A DNA stretch of 64,000 nucleotides. Origin: Mactromeris polynyma. Its lineage: Eukaryota > Mollusca > Bivalvia > Venerida > Mactridae. Made by a program: the position numbers and the translations under genes. Numbering within the stretch: the stretch's first letter is position 1; the number at the start of each line of letters is the position of its first letter. Under the pieces are notes generated by a model. That model saw only the letters and a program-made list of their open reading frames with translations, had not been told where the DNA came from and made no database searches. Positions 1 to 10,202 of this stretch are shown here, in pieces. Location: the NCBI GenBank assembly GCA_032209605.1, contig JASFXZ010000076.1:744001-808000 (forward strand), in the 5' to 3' direction.

Positions 1-46
1 ATAACTTCGATAAATTCACGTAAGAGATGGATTATCGTTGTCTTTT

Positions 47-222
47 CTAGTTAAAAACTCACATATTCCAGTCTTCCTATAGCTTAAATATTACATTCAT
101 CAGCACTCTAGCGTTCATGCTGCCATCTTGTTTTCATGACATTCGAATGGTATTTCCGAAAGTAGTGCCTAACGTACATCCGAGGCACTTGACGTAGTTG
201 GCCGAGGATTTCCGAATGATCT
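47..222. repeat. Dispersed repeat, copy 1 (partner at 19918-20086)
   Basis: About 170 bp starting 'tagttaaaactcacatatt' and ending 'ccgaggatttccgaat' recur at 19918-20086 with small differences, including the 'gccatcttgttttcatga' core. A shorter piece recurs at 19505-19540. The family is unknown. The stretch 222-780 otherwise holds only AT-rich DNA with repeated 'cttaag' motifs at 600-715. Confidence 0.6.
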
Positions 223-787
223 TTATTAAGATAACTGGAACTAGTCCCAGTACATGTATTTAAATAAGAATTAGTCCCAGTGTCTGTATCAATTATGCAT
301 ACCAAGTAAATGGCGGTGGTCATTATTAATAAATTATGTATTCCAAGTAAATGGCGGCTTTACATGTTTAGGATAATTGGAAAATTACATGTAAATTGAT
401 TAAACACCTCGTATGTCGTTCGTATAGAAATTATTCATGTCACTTATATGTAATACATGTATGATAGTTTCAGCATACTCGCGAACAATAATAAACAGTT
501 AGACCGTGTATACTATAAATACATTTGTGCTTCTGATCTGTGTTCTCAGGTTGGCCTAAATCCCAGGGTACCGTTTCATTAAGCTTTTTTATCTTATCTA
601 TTATCTTATCTTAAATTTCCGATTTAAGAAGATTTTTAAGAACTTCTTAAACCGTTTCAGAAAGCGTTTCTTAAATTCACTTTCTTAAGTTTTTCTTAAG
701 GTTTTCTTAAGCATCGATAATCGGTGAGCCAGTCTGACATATGACGTGACGCGCACTTGATTTGTAAGCAGACGAACGTAAACAAAC

Positions 788-940
788 ATGGCCGACAGAA
801 AGAGGAAAACAAATTGGAGCTCTGAGGAGTGTGTTGTTCTCGTCGACAAATGCGTCGAAAACACTGCCACTGTAACTGGGAAATTTACCAAACAACTGTC
901 TGCTCCCTGCAAGAAAAGAGTTTTGGGCCAGTACTTGTGA
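788..940 (+). pseudogene. Myb/SANT-like DNA-binding domain fragment (Harbinger/NAIF1-like)
   Basis: ATG at 788 opens 50 codons: MADRKRKTNWSSEECVVLVD then KCVENTATVTGKFTKQL and a stop after QYL. The basic start, the W-S-x-E-E-x-x-x-L core and the 'GKF' turn fit the Myb/SANT-like domain found in PIF/Harbinger accessory proteins and NAIF1-like proteins. The domain stops where the third helix should be, so this is a 5' fragment or relic, probably transposon-derived. It could instead be a first exon if a splice site near 920 is used. Confidence 0.4.
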
Positions 941-1023
941 GATGTAAGTTTAATTGTCATTTTCGGCGCTCTTCGTTTATATCTGCTGGCTACAACTCAT
1001 AAATAATGACTAATTGTACGTAC

Positions 1024-1140
1024 TACTTCTTTGAGCGCAAAGATACCTTCTCCCTTCGTGCGAATATCACCAAAACCAAACGCCGGTATCAGTCCGTCGA
1101 TATCTAGTGGTTGCAATGTTTCCCCCAATATGCTGATAAC
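1024..1140 (-). CDS. Copine-like gene, exon with FGFGD motif
   Basis: Acceptor 'cactttcag', phase 0 in. It encodes VISILGETLQPLDIDG then LIPAFGFGDIRTKGEGIF, a direct match to the copine/RGLG signature. The donor is ambiguous: GTAGTA after GAA (exon end 1027) or GTACGT one codon later (exon end 1024). The remaining exons must lie to the left of position 1. A Rep-1 copy starts about 20 bases upstream of the acceptor. Confidence 0.8.
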
Positions 1141-4100
1141 CTGAAAGTGAATTAATGAAAGAAAGGAATAAGTTGCTACAGGGAACGCCACATACAATAG
1201 AAACAGACCTCCGGGAAAACGACAATCCATAAAACATAAGTCACTTGATGAGGTTAAAGGGTACATACGTTAGGGAACAGAGGCGCAAGGAATGGCCTGG
1301 CAGACCATAAGGAATAACTAGAGGAATCAAAGAGGACAAACAGTGAACGGGGGGGGGGGGGGGGGGGGGAGTTTACAGGACAAGTCAAGACAGCTGGCAA
1401 CAATTAGCAGAAACTGTGGAGAAAATAACCTGAACACTATATAAAGTGAAAGAATTGCGCAGGGGAAAGGGAATAATAGCATAAATTCAAAACACAAAAA
1501 GAAATGATAACCATACAGTTATAATGCCAATTAACAAAACAAAACGATCACAATTAAACCTCACTTAAAGACCACCTCGAAACTGAGACCATCTTATTAA
1601 TTATAAACACCATCACAATTAAGATAGACTTTCTTCAGAACTTATCTTATTATTGAGGTTTCACAATGAAATTGTTCTGATGATAAATATCAGAATACAG
1701 CAAAACCTCACTTAAAGACCACCTCAAAAGAAAGAACACAATTTAAAAAAAACATTTTCACATTTTTCTCTTTATTTAACCTCAATAATAACACTACCCT
1801 TGGGTCCCTTGAAAACGTGTCTTCTTATTGAGGTGGTCTTAATATTGGGGTTGATTAAAGAGTGAAAATGGACTTGTTAATTGTGTCCTTAATTTTATGG
1901 TCTAATTATTGAGGAAGTCTTTAAGTGAGGTTTTACTGTAGACGTAATTTTATTTTGAGTTTAATATTATCTCCCTTTGATTAGAAATTACAACAATATA
2001 GGTGACATTACGGAAATACTAAGGTGCGGTTTTAGAGATAGGGAAAGTGAGCGAGAAAAATGTCAGATAAGGTAGAAAAGGTAGGTATCTTAAAACGCTT
2101 GAGCGCTTCGCTAACTACAAAATGGCGTCCACCAGACACGACGACATTGTTTCGTATGGACGCCATTTTGTTTAGCAAAGCTAGCACTGTCAGCTCACAC
2201 CGCTTATCTAATTATAGGGACTTTTCCAACGTCTAAATATAGGGACTTTTCCAACGTCTAAATATAGGGACTTTTCCAACGTCTAAATATAGGGACTTTT
2301 CCAACGTCTAAATATAGGGACATTTCCAACGTTTAAATATAGGGACATTTCCAACGTCTAAATATAGGGACATTTCCAACGTCTAAATGTAGGTACTTTT
2401 CCAACGTCTAAATATAGGGACTTTTCCAACGTCTAAATATAGGGACATTTCCAACGTCTAAATATAGGGACTTTTCCAACGTCTAAATATAGGGACATTT
2501 CCAACGTTTAAGAAACGGCACCGCTACTTTCTATACGTAACGCTAAGTAGAATTCTGTTTTTCCTATCTTTAAACATAGCACACCTCAGAAAGATTACGA
2601 GATATTGTCAATTCTTAACCTACTAGTGTTAGTTGCTATCATATGTCCGTGTTGATATGCACAATTGTACAACAGAGGATTGTGAAGGCGATCTGTCAAA
2701 GGACTAAGCTGACACACGAGGTTAAATTGTCACTATGGGATTTTACATTCGCTTTCGCTATCTATACTTTTTCAGAATATGTACACTAAAACCTCAATAA
2801 TAAGACCACACTTTGCACCCTTAGAAACTGGTCTTAATATTGAGGTGGTCATAATATTGAGGTTGAATAAAGAGCAAAACAGCAACAAATAATTGACATG
2901 CGAATAGCGTTCTTAAGTTTGATGTGGTCTTATTATAGAGGTGGTCTTTAAGTGAGGTTTTACTGTATACAATATACAATAATCATGGTTTTGACACGTT
3001 CCCAGTACGATCATGATGTTTCGTTTTCCAGATAGTTCTCAAATGACAAAAAGGAATTTCTTCAGATAATCATGTTATGTCATTTTCTAGTCTCATATTT
3101 GCATAAGCAGACAGAACGGAAATGACAGAATCATTCAGAACACTTTTGTCAATGCACCTGATCGTTTCGACTGCTTTTTTCGCTAATGCATTCTACAAAA
3201 GCGGCATCATACTGAATTACATATATTTATAACCCGATGTGAACAATACTTGATAAACTGATTTAAACAGAAAATATATTGCACATGAAGCAGTCCAAGT
3301 GCGGTTTGATACACACTTAAAACCGAGGATATGCGACTGCTCATATATACATTACTGCTACAATATTGTCCGAGGACTAACGATTGCATAACTATCAGTA
3401 TTGACCGAACAGTTCAGAATGAGAACACGTATAACTCAAATTCGCTATTTCTTTCATTTTCGTGTTTACCTAACTATCGATTATAGGGGTGTTTTAAACA
3501 ACCTATTCATTCGTTCATAATTGAAAATATGATTTAAACAATCTTCCCACCCTATACCAAATACAATGGATAAATCGATAATGAAAGCATTATCGAATTG
3601 GTTTTATACCCCGAATAGTTTCTCACTCACGCACTCCTGGACAATTTTCTCTGCGGAAAAGGATTATCAATGAACCGAGTTTAGAACAACACGGATAATA
3701 GGAAATCGGCCATTTCTAATTCGATTGTTTATCGATTTATCGCTTGGTTCAATAGCAACAACTTCCGAATGCTGGGGAGAGATAAATGACTTTACTTTCA
3801 GAACAAAGCCGCTTTCGTTATCAATAACATGAATGAAAATGAAAACTAAAAAAAAATACTATGGAAGACCGGAGATGATTTCTCGATTCATCATTTCATA
3901 TACAGTAAAACCTCAATCATAAGACCACCCTTGGGACTCTTGAGCACTGGTCTTCTTATTGAGGCGGTCTTAATATCGAGGTTGAATAGAGAGCAACGCA
4001 GTGAAAATGGACTTGAAAATTGCGGTCTTAATTTTTGAGGTGGTCTTATAATTGAGTTGGTCTTTAAATGAAGTTTTTCTGTACTAAAAATTGCGAATTC

Positions 4101-7100
4101 GCGAAATCGTGTTTACAACATTCCAGATTAATCATCATGAAATCATGACGTTCTCAATCATGATTTCACGGAGTTAATAAATTCACGATTCATTTTATTT
4201 CACGTTTTCGTGCAAAAAATGATTTGTAAAGAATGACGTCATTTCTTGTACTTCGTATAATACTCACCTCCTGGTAAGGATTAAGACCATCCTCGGATAT
4301 TTCATGGAGACATCGTCCATCAAAAGTTTTCTCTCCTTGTACCTTATTACTCATGGTATAGTCTATACCTACAAAAGGAAGTGTGTACTGTCGTAACAAC
4401 GAGTAGTTTAACTATGTGCTAGTGAATCTACTTTACACATGCTAAGCCATGAGGCATGTTTCGGTATAGGGGATGTTTAAACAGTATTGGAATGTTTTGC
4501 TGTACTGACATATTAAGTTTTGGTTTATAATGACACATATTTATTTTAACTTTTCAATCTTGAACACCCTTTGTTGTTATTGACTCATACAAAATCTATT
4601 TTTAGCGCCGCTGAAAGATTTCCAATCTCTTCTTTAAGTGACGTCATTTCCAGAAAACGTCACATGTGACGTCACCATGTACTGACAGTAAGCAATATTT
4701 GCCCCATATGGCAATATGAAAACGAAGTGACCATATGGAGGAAATAGTGTTTCCAGCTTGCAAACAATGACATCTTCCCTTGCAGTAAAGCAATAACCAC
4801 TGCCATCACATAAATCACGTGATGATGAATGGTTGAAAAAAAATGGCCTATCCGAAGAAAGATCACGTGGAAATGGTTTTTATTTTTAAATATTTTTTAA
4901 TATTGTTTGAAATTAAGATACATAAATATAAAATGAAGTAAATGAAAAATATATTATGTCAACAATCTTGACGAAAAGTTTGTGATGGCAGAGATCTCCG
5001 ATAACTATATGGAGAGATCACTGTGTGGGAGATTGGGAAACTTGTACTCTGCTTGCACAGAAAGCTAGGTTATAACCCCCCCCCCCACCCGCATTTAAAA
5101 GGTTCGACCCCTCTCATATCGAAATAAGAAAATAACACCAGTAAATGGTTCAACAATACTTGTCAATATACAAGAAGAAGTCAAAGATATTCATTAATTG
5201 TTATACAAAGCAACAACAACAACTACAACTTTTGTTATAATTAAAGTGTTTAATATCTATTCAGCTTCACAAAGAGTTAAAGCATTAATGTATTATATAC
5301 AGACCTGTTTTCGTGCGTGTAAAACTAAACTAAATCATTAGCGTGACATTGCGGCATGCTTTGACAATATTCTATTGTGCATCAACTCATAAAACAACTA
5401 AAAGTGAAATGAAATATTCATCGTGACATTGTGCCATTCTTCAAGATTCTACATACAGCACGTACTTTAATGATACCTCAAGTGAAATAAAATATTCAGC
5501 ATGACAGTAAGCATGCTTAAAGGTATTATAAACATGCAATATTTCAAAATATCTTACGAAAAAGCTACAAATGTCACACAACGAGCAATATGTACAAACT
5601 ACTGATTTCAAGAGTGACACAATGTTGACCTATTTGTGCTACCACACTTAAATGCACCATTCCTTATCAAAATCACCGACTAAGCGAAATTGAAAAGTAA
5701 AGATATTGAATAATTGTCAACTTATTTTCTCGATATCACGTGACGCAGGTAAATGAAGCCGACTCACCAAATATAAGGCTACATCTTTTGACACCCACAT
5801 CAGACAATGCATCAGCGAGTTGTGCAAGGTTGGCGTATCTGTCTGGGTGTGTTCCAAGTATATTTTTCGCCATAGTTTTGTTTTACAGAAATGTTTTGTT
5901 TTAAACTTTAAGCGTCAATTATAGAATGTAGCTTTGTGGTTCAGTAAGTCAACACATAACAAATTCTGAAATAATATTAAACAAAAGAAGCTTAACTATG
6001 CAATTAAAGACGTGAAATACGTGTTACGTAAACCGAAATAAGCACAAAAGTCGTCCGTAAGACATCGCGCTCGACTATTCGATAGAGCCAGTCACAATGA
6101 GGTTGTTCTTGATATTTTTTTATATTAGTTTCAAACTCGGAATATATGAGCGCTGTTATGGGATTTCAACCTCTTCTGTAAGTGACGTCATTTCAAGAAA
6201 ACGCAACATGTGATGACACTATTTGCATTTAGCAGGAAACAATATTTACTTCATATGGTCACATGTGACTTTGTTGGAAATGACGTCACTTAGAGGTTGG
6301 AAATCGTACAGCGGCGCTAATATATTCCGAGTTTGAAACTAATATATCAATTCTAAATTCTGTACTAGTATGTCAGAGTTTGTATAAATTTCAAAGCAAA
6401 TTAAAGAGGAGCATAAAACATAAATGAAGATACACTCTTATAGAACAAGGGCCATAACTGTCCATAGATTCAAATTGTTTTATCTTACTTAGTTATTGTA
6501 GTAAGATGACGAGGAAACCTACTTTGAAGATTCAAGCTCATACATGCAGTGATTACTGCGCACTGGCCTTGATGGTACGTGCACGAAAAAAATATATCCA
6601 AAATTTCAGTCCAACAAGGGCCGTAAGTTTTACTTTATTAAAGTAAGAGTTGTCTAACTTATTTATTGTAGCAGGTATGACGACTAGGAAGCCGTATGTG
6701 AAGTTTCCATGTAATACATGCAGTAGTTACTGCGCTATGGCCTTGATGTTACTTGCATGCAAAACGTTAACAAAAATGTCTATGTCCAACACGGGCCATA
6801 ACTTGCATTATATTCAAGTAAGAGTTATCTAACTTAAGTATTGGTTTGATGACTGGGAAGTTTTGATATACACGCGATGGTTACTGAGATATGGTCTGGA
6901 TAAAAGCGTGCACACTAAACTTTAACCAAGCTGTGACACCGACGCCTGGGTGAATAGAATAGCTATAATCACTACTCTTCGACTAGTACAATGATACTGA
7001 GAGAATAACTAAAAATGAAAGCGGTCCTTGAAATAAAACGTTAAACTACGAAATAGTAATTACATATACATTAAAACCTCACTTAAATACCACATTGTAA

Positions 7101-8156
7101 TAAGACTACACTGATATTACGACCATAATTGAGCATTTTTATTGACCAGTTTTTTTAACAAAACATTTCTTCCAAATTTTTATCAAACTAATCAGCCCAC
7201 TTCACAACCAAGACAGACTCATCTAGGACCAACGGAGGTCTTATATAGGGGTTTCACTGTATATACAGTTAAACCGTTCTAATATGACCACCTTTCGGAC
7301 CCTTGAAAACTGGTCTTCTTATTGAGGTGGTCTTATTATTCAGGTTAAATAAAGAGCAGAAAAGTAAAAATAGACTAGAAAAGTGTGTTCTTAATATCGA
7401 GGTGGTCTAATGTTTGAGGTCAAATATAGAGCAAACAAGTAAAAGTAGACTGGAAAAGGGGGTTCTTAATCTCGAGGTGGTCTTATTAGTGAGATGGTCT
7501 TTAAATACAGTTAAACCGTTCTAATATGACCACCTTTCGGACCCTTGAAAACTGGTATTCTTATTGATGTGGTCTTATTATTCAGGTTAAATAAATAGCA
7601 GAAAAGTAAAAATAGACTAGAAAAGTGTGCTTTTAATATCGAGGTGGTCTAATTATTGAGGTCAAATATAGAGCAAAAAGGTAAAAGTAGACTGGAAAGG
7701 GGGGTTCTTAATCTCGAGGTGGTCTTATTAGTGAGATGGTCTTTAAAGGTTTCACTGTATATAACATAAAGGCATACTATAATATGTTTACTGTTAGGAT
7801 GAACTAATAATTAATTAAAGCATAACGTATCACAATGCATTACATTACAGCACAACTTTCATACAATAGGCGCTCTAACTACAATTAAACACAGATATAA
7901 ATAAGGCCGGAACTAAGCACTAAAAATCAATTAGATTTCTACTCAAGTATGATTATATTCAGGTGTAAAACGATAATTATGTAATTATACAAAACAGCAG
8001 AATCTCATCTACTCTAAGCACATGGTGCAATCTTACCAAATATCAGACCACACTTGGTTAAACCTTCTTCGGCCATAGCAGTAGACACATCCTTTAAACA
8101 TTGGAATCGTCCCTGATCGATTTTTAACGAGTTTTGTCGTTTGAAAGGATGCATAC
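1024..8156 (-). CDS. Copine / vWA-domain gene (RGLG-like), partial: 3' exons lie beyond the left edge
   Basis: Four minus-strand exons can be joined by reading phase: 8156-8037 or 5873-5768, then 4368-4268, then 1140 to about 1024. The joined protein runs LIFG / GIDYTMSN...GEKTFDGRCLHEI...NPYQE / VISILGETLQPLDIDGLIPAFGFGD. This is the start of a copine-type von Willebrand A domain as found in copines and in RGLG ubiquitin ligases: the D-x-T-x-S metal site (DYTMS), the SLH-like 'RCLHEI', 'NPYQ' and the FGFGD motif are all in order. Family members bind Ca2+ or partner proteins through this domain; RGLG proteins add a C-terminal RING, which would be off the window. All donors and acceptors are GT-AG. 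The introns hold MITE-A, MITE-B and tandem repeats. The family is clear; RGLG versus a vWA-only protein cannot be settled here. Confidence 0.8.
1165..1495. repeat. Rep-1 dispersed repeat with poly-G tract
   Basis: Starts 'gttgctacagggaacgccac', continues through 'acctccgggaaaac' and 'gcgcaaggaatggcct', and ends near 'gaaagaattgcgcagg'. Other copies with the same order lie near 32.7, 35.6 and 37.9 kb, and in reverse at 25.3, 30.0, 46.6 and 62.1 kb. This copy carries about 20 consecutive G at 1349-1369. No coding capacity is seen. Confidence 0.7.
1553..1665. mobile_element. MITE-A, degenerate partial copy
   Basis: 'aacctcacttaaagaccacc' near 1555 and 'tcttattattgaggttt' near 1660 are the two arms of the MITE-A family with a shortened centre. 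Confidence 0.5.
1698..1938. mobile_element. MITE-A copy, complete (TA-flanked)
   Basis: Inverted termini CAGCAAAACCTCACTTAAAG and CTTTAAGTGAGGTTTTACTG are flanked by TA on both sides. The TA duplication and CAGT-type ends fit a Tc1/mariner-pogo type non-autonomous element. The central part holds the family motif 'gtcttattgaggtggtctta'. Confidence 0.8.
2117..2171. other. Hairpin with 15-bp perfect stem (ATGGCGTCC motif)
   Basis: ACAAAATGGCGTCCA at 2117-2131 is the reverse complement of TGGACGCCATTTTGT at 2157-2171, with a 25-base loop. The pairing continues imperfectly outward (gctaac / tttagc). Confidence 0.7.
2212..2510. repeat. 25-bp minisatellite, about 12 copies
   Basis: Unit 'atatagggacttttccaacgtctaa'. 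Units differ mainly by ctttt/cattt and gtcta/gttta. Located in the large intron of the minus-strand copine-like gene. Confidence 0.9.
2784..2965. mobile_element. MITE-A copy, complete
   Basis: TA, CACTAAAACCTCAATAATAAG at the left and 'agtgaggttttactg' then TA at the right. Centre with 'tggtcttaatattgaggtgg'. Confidence 0.8.
3420..3610. repeat. Dispersed repeat, inverted partner of 17660-17870
   Basis: 'taactcaaattcgctatttc' and 'ataggggtgttttaaacaacctattc' recur in reverse complement at 17750-17860. The family is unknown. Beyond it, 3610-3900 shows no gene. Confidence 0.55.
3903..4081. mobile_element. MITE-A copy, complete
   Basis: TA plus CAGTAAAACCTCAATCATAAG at the left; 'aagtttttctg' plus TA at the right. 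Internal 'gtcttcttattgaggcggtctt' is typical. Confidence 0.8.
4268..4368 (-). CDS. Copine-like gene, vWA exon with metal-binding DxTxS
   Basis: A 101-nt exon with acceptor 'tttgtag' and donor GTGAGT, phase 1 in and phase 0 out. It encodes GIDYTMSNKVQGEKTFDG then RCLHEISEDGLNPYQE. DYTMS corresponds to the D-x-S/T-x-S MIDAS motif, and NPYQ is a copine hallmark. Confidence 0.82.
4601..4768. mobile_element. MITE-B copy, 3' truncated
   Basis: 'gccgctgaaagatttccaatctcttctttaagtgacgtcatttcc' arm followed by 'cacatgtgacgtcaccatgtactgacag' and 'ccatatggcaatatgaaaac'. The second outer arm is missing. This 230-bp family carries TGACGTCA near each end. Confidence 0.65.
5768..5873 (-). CDS. Copine-like gene, alternative first exon B (ATG)
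   Basis: ATG at 5873 followed by 35 codons (MAKNILGTHPDRYANLAQL...GVKRCSLIF) and donor GTGAGT in phase 1. It parallels exon A in layout (HP, L..L...L, G(L/V)..C.LIFG) and has the same splice phase, so each can join 4368-4268 alone, giving LIFGIDYTMSN. If both were used in series the LIFG segment would be duplicated, so they are probably mutually exclusive. Confidence 0.65.
6121..6346. mobile_element. MITE-B copy, intact with long inverted termini
   Basis: The outer arms 'tatattagtttcaaactcgg' and 'ccgagtttgaaactaatata' are perfect inverted repeats. Inside them lie 'gcgctg...aacctcttctgtaag' with TGACGTCA and the mirrored 'tgacgtcacttagaggttgg...cagcggcgc'. The longest inverted ends of the five copies in this window. 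Confidence 0.8.
6435..6975. repeat. Tandem degenerate repeat of about 200 bp units ('gggccataac' type)
   Basis: Two to three units share 'caagggccataac', 'gtaagagttgtctaactta', 'gatgactaggaagcc' and 'gttactgcgctatggccttgatg'. The tail 'gaatagctataatcactactcttcgactag' resembles very common bivalve interspersed repeats. A short frame inside (6650-6832) is not a gene. Confidence 0.65.
7067..7262. mobile_element. MITE-A copy, diverged
   Basis: 'tacattaaaacctcacttaaatacc' at the left and 'ggggtttcactgta' at the right. Confidence 0.65.
7264..7760. mobile_element. Two MITE-A copies in direct tandem
   Basis: Units of about 242 bp beginning 'cagttaaaccgttctaatatg' at 7266 and 7508. They share nearly all differences from the other copies, such as 'cacctttcggacccttgaaaactgg' and doubled 'aaagtaaaaatagactagaaaag', so the second arose by duplication of the first. 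The pair ends 'aggtttcactgta'. Confidence 0.75.
8037..8156 (-). CDS. Copine-like gene, upstream exon variant A
   Basis: A 120-nt exon with acceptor 'tattatag' and donor 'GTAAGA', phase 1 to phase 1. It encodes 39 residues beginning MHPFKRQNSL and ending EEGLTKCGLIF plus the split Gly codon. The 'GRFQCLKDVSTAMAEEGL' stretch matches the helix that precedes the first vWA strand in RGLG/copine proteins. The in-frame ATG two bases inside the exon could be a start, but the good acceptor suggests an upstream exon that I could not find. Confidence 0.65.
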
Positions 8157-9092
8157 CTATAATAGACAAAATATATGAATACACTATTTTCATTTTCTCC
8201 CCAGCTACTTTAAGCAATAGTATCTGTCTGGTCAAGTCTGGAATCCGTGTTGTATATAAACATTGATCATCCGCCTGAAATGTTTCCCTAGATATTTTCA
8301 TATCCGTCGATCGATACGATTAGTAACAAAGGTTAAATGACACGCATTATTGGAATGAAAAGCCCAGCGCTCGGCGACCGGATCTCAACACTTTAATAAA
8401 AAAAGAACAATATGACTACAATAAGGCCTCCCTATATATTTTACTTTCTATCAGAAATTTACGGGAGACCGGAAATGATGTATTTCCTGTCCTGGAAGTT
8501 TGCTATCTCGTGTACTTGGCTTAGTAATATACATTTTTTTGACTTATTCAAAGACATACTACAGTACATAGCAACTATTTTGTATCGATATTGAAGAAGC
8601 CAGTTATAGGAATGCTCGGAGCATAATAACACAATCATGCAATATCATGTTTGCTTTCAGTCATCTAAGTTACTTGGCTGATGAAGCAATTACCCATATT
8701 GATATATAATGTATCAGTTTGGTCATCTAAACGTGCATGTATAAAACCATTAAGATTACATTAAGATTAAACTTGATTATATTAATGGCTATAAACTGGT
8801 ATTCCTCTTCGATCATAGTTTAAGGTAGTTCTGTGTCAATGTGCGCGTAATATTGCCGACATTTGTCTTTATTGATCGAGAGTAAAGTTTAACGTGTTTA
8901 ATGAACACTGCCCACAGATCGTATTCACAAGACAGAGATGTCATTAATGACATTAAACACGGACTGAAACTGTGGTCGTCTTTGTCTTTCGCTTCTATTC
9001 AATTGTCTTTTAGTCATTGTTCTTAAGCCTTTATTAATTTGTCTTTACTGTATGTAAGTCGTTTGTCTTTAGCTTCTATTCATTTGTCTTTA
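8157..9092. other. Gene-free stretch upstream of the copine-like exons
   Basis: No supportable exon. From about 8980 a degenerate short repeat based on 'tttgtctttagcttctattca' begins; it is interrupted at 9100 by a LINE insertion and resumes at 9550. Confidence 0.5.
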
Positions 9093-9100
9093 TCTTCTAG

Positions 9101-9541
9101 GAAATATAGTAAGACTTATTATTTCAAAAGACCTTCTATGTTGAAATCTTTAGAATTATTTCAATTAAATGAGAAAAAAACTTTATATAACTTGGCCTTA
9201 TTTACTAAATACGCACTTAAACAGAGAAATATCATACTTAATGTTATAATTAATTGAGTTTATTCCCTTTATTCTTATTTCTTTTGTTTTATTATAACTA
9301 TCATATATTATATAATATACAATCACTTGTAATATTCAACTCTATGTATGACATATGTAACTTTTAAAAACAATATATTACTATGTAACTGAGGTTATTC
9401 GTTAATATGTATTTAGTTTTTCCACATCACTAGATGATGTAATTGTGTATATATTTGCCTATGACGATGAGCTTTAATCGCTCAAGTCGATTAATAAACT
9501 TTCTGTTCTGTTCTGTTCTGTTCTGTTCTGTTCTGTTCTGT
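9101..9541 (+). mobile_element. 5'-truncated LINE (3' end of reverse-transcriptase ORF) with (TTCTG)n tail
   Basis: The insertion is flanked by the 8-bp duplication TCTTCTAG (9093-9100 and 9542-9549). The first 150 bases read in frame as RPSMLKSLELFQLNEKKTLY then NLALFTKYALKQRN, resembling the C-terminal tail of LINE ORF2 proteins, to a stop at 9255-9257. The 3' end is 'gattaataaactttctg' followed by about nine TTCTG units, a usual non-LTR tail. The host site is a 'tttgtctttagcttc' short repeat. Confidence 0.6.
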
Positions 9542-9866
9542 TCTTCTAGTCATTTGTCTATAACTTTTAGTCATTTGCCTTTAGTTATTACCACTGTAAA
9601 CCCATTATTGTACAAGTTTGTATGCAGAAATCAATGACCATTACCATAACTGAGGCTGATAAACAACACTATTAAGAGGTCCTGTCTAATAGATAAAGTG
9701 ATTAGGCACTACTTACGGTCATTTTATGACCATGTTTAAGGGTCATGACCATAAAAGAATGAACGAATAGATCTGTTGTATTAGGAGATTGCGAAAAAGT
9801 CCCTGAGTGTGAATTTCTGATTATTTGTATACAAACCTCATTAAAAACATTACCGTACCAAATATA

Positions 9867-10020
9867 CCGTAAACCCGGACTTGAAATTAAGACCGCGTCA
9901 GTAATAAGACCAGTTTTTAAATGGCAAATATTATTTTCTTCCATATTTCAACTCTATTATCACACCACCCTATAAATAATACCGACTTTCTTAAGAGCTA
10001 ATGGTGGTCTTATTATTTAC
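9867..10020. mobile_element. MITE-A, degenerate copy
   Basis: 'taccgtaaacccggacttgaaattaagacc' and 'aatggtggtcttattattta' are diverged MITE-A arms. A frame on the minus strand here is not a gene. Confidence 0.5.
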
Positions 10021-10058
10021 TTTGCTTTCGATATTCTACGCACATTTACTACGATATA

Positions 10059-10201
10059 CAGTAAAACCTCACTTAAAGACCACCTCAATATTAAGAACAC
10101 AATTTTCAAGTCCATTTTCACTGTTTTGCTTTTAATTTACCCTCAATATCAAGACATGTTTTGAAGGGTCCTAAGGTGATCTTATTATCGAGGTTTTACT
10201 G
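10059..10201. mobile_element. MITE-A copy, complete
   Basis: TA plus CAGTAAAACCTCACTTAAAG at the left and 'cgaggttttactg' plus TA at the right; shortened centre. Confidence 0.8.
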
Positions 10202-10202
10202 T

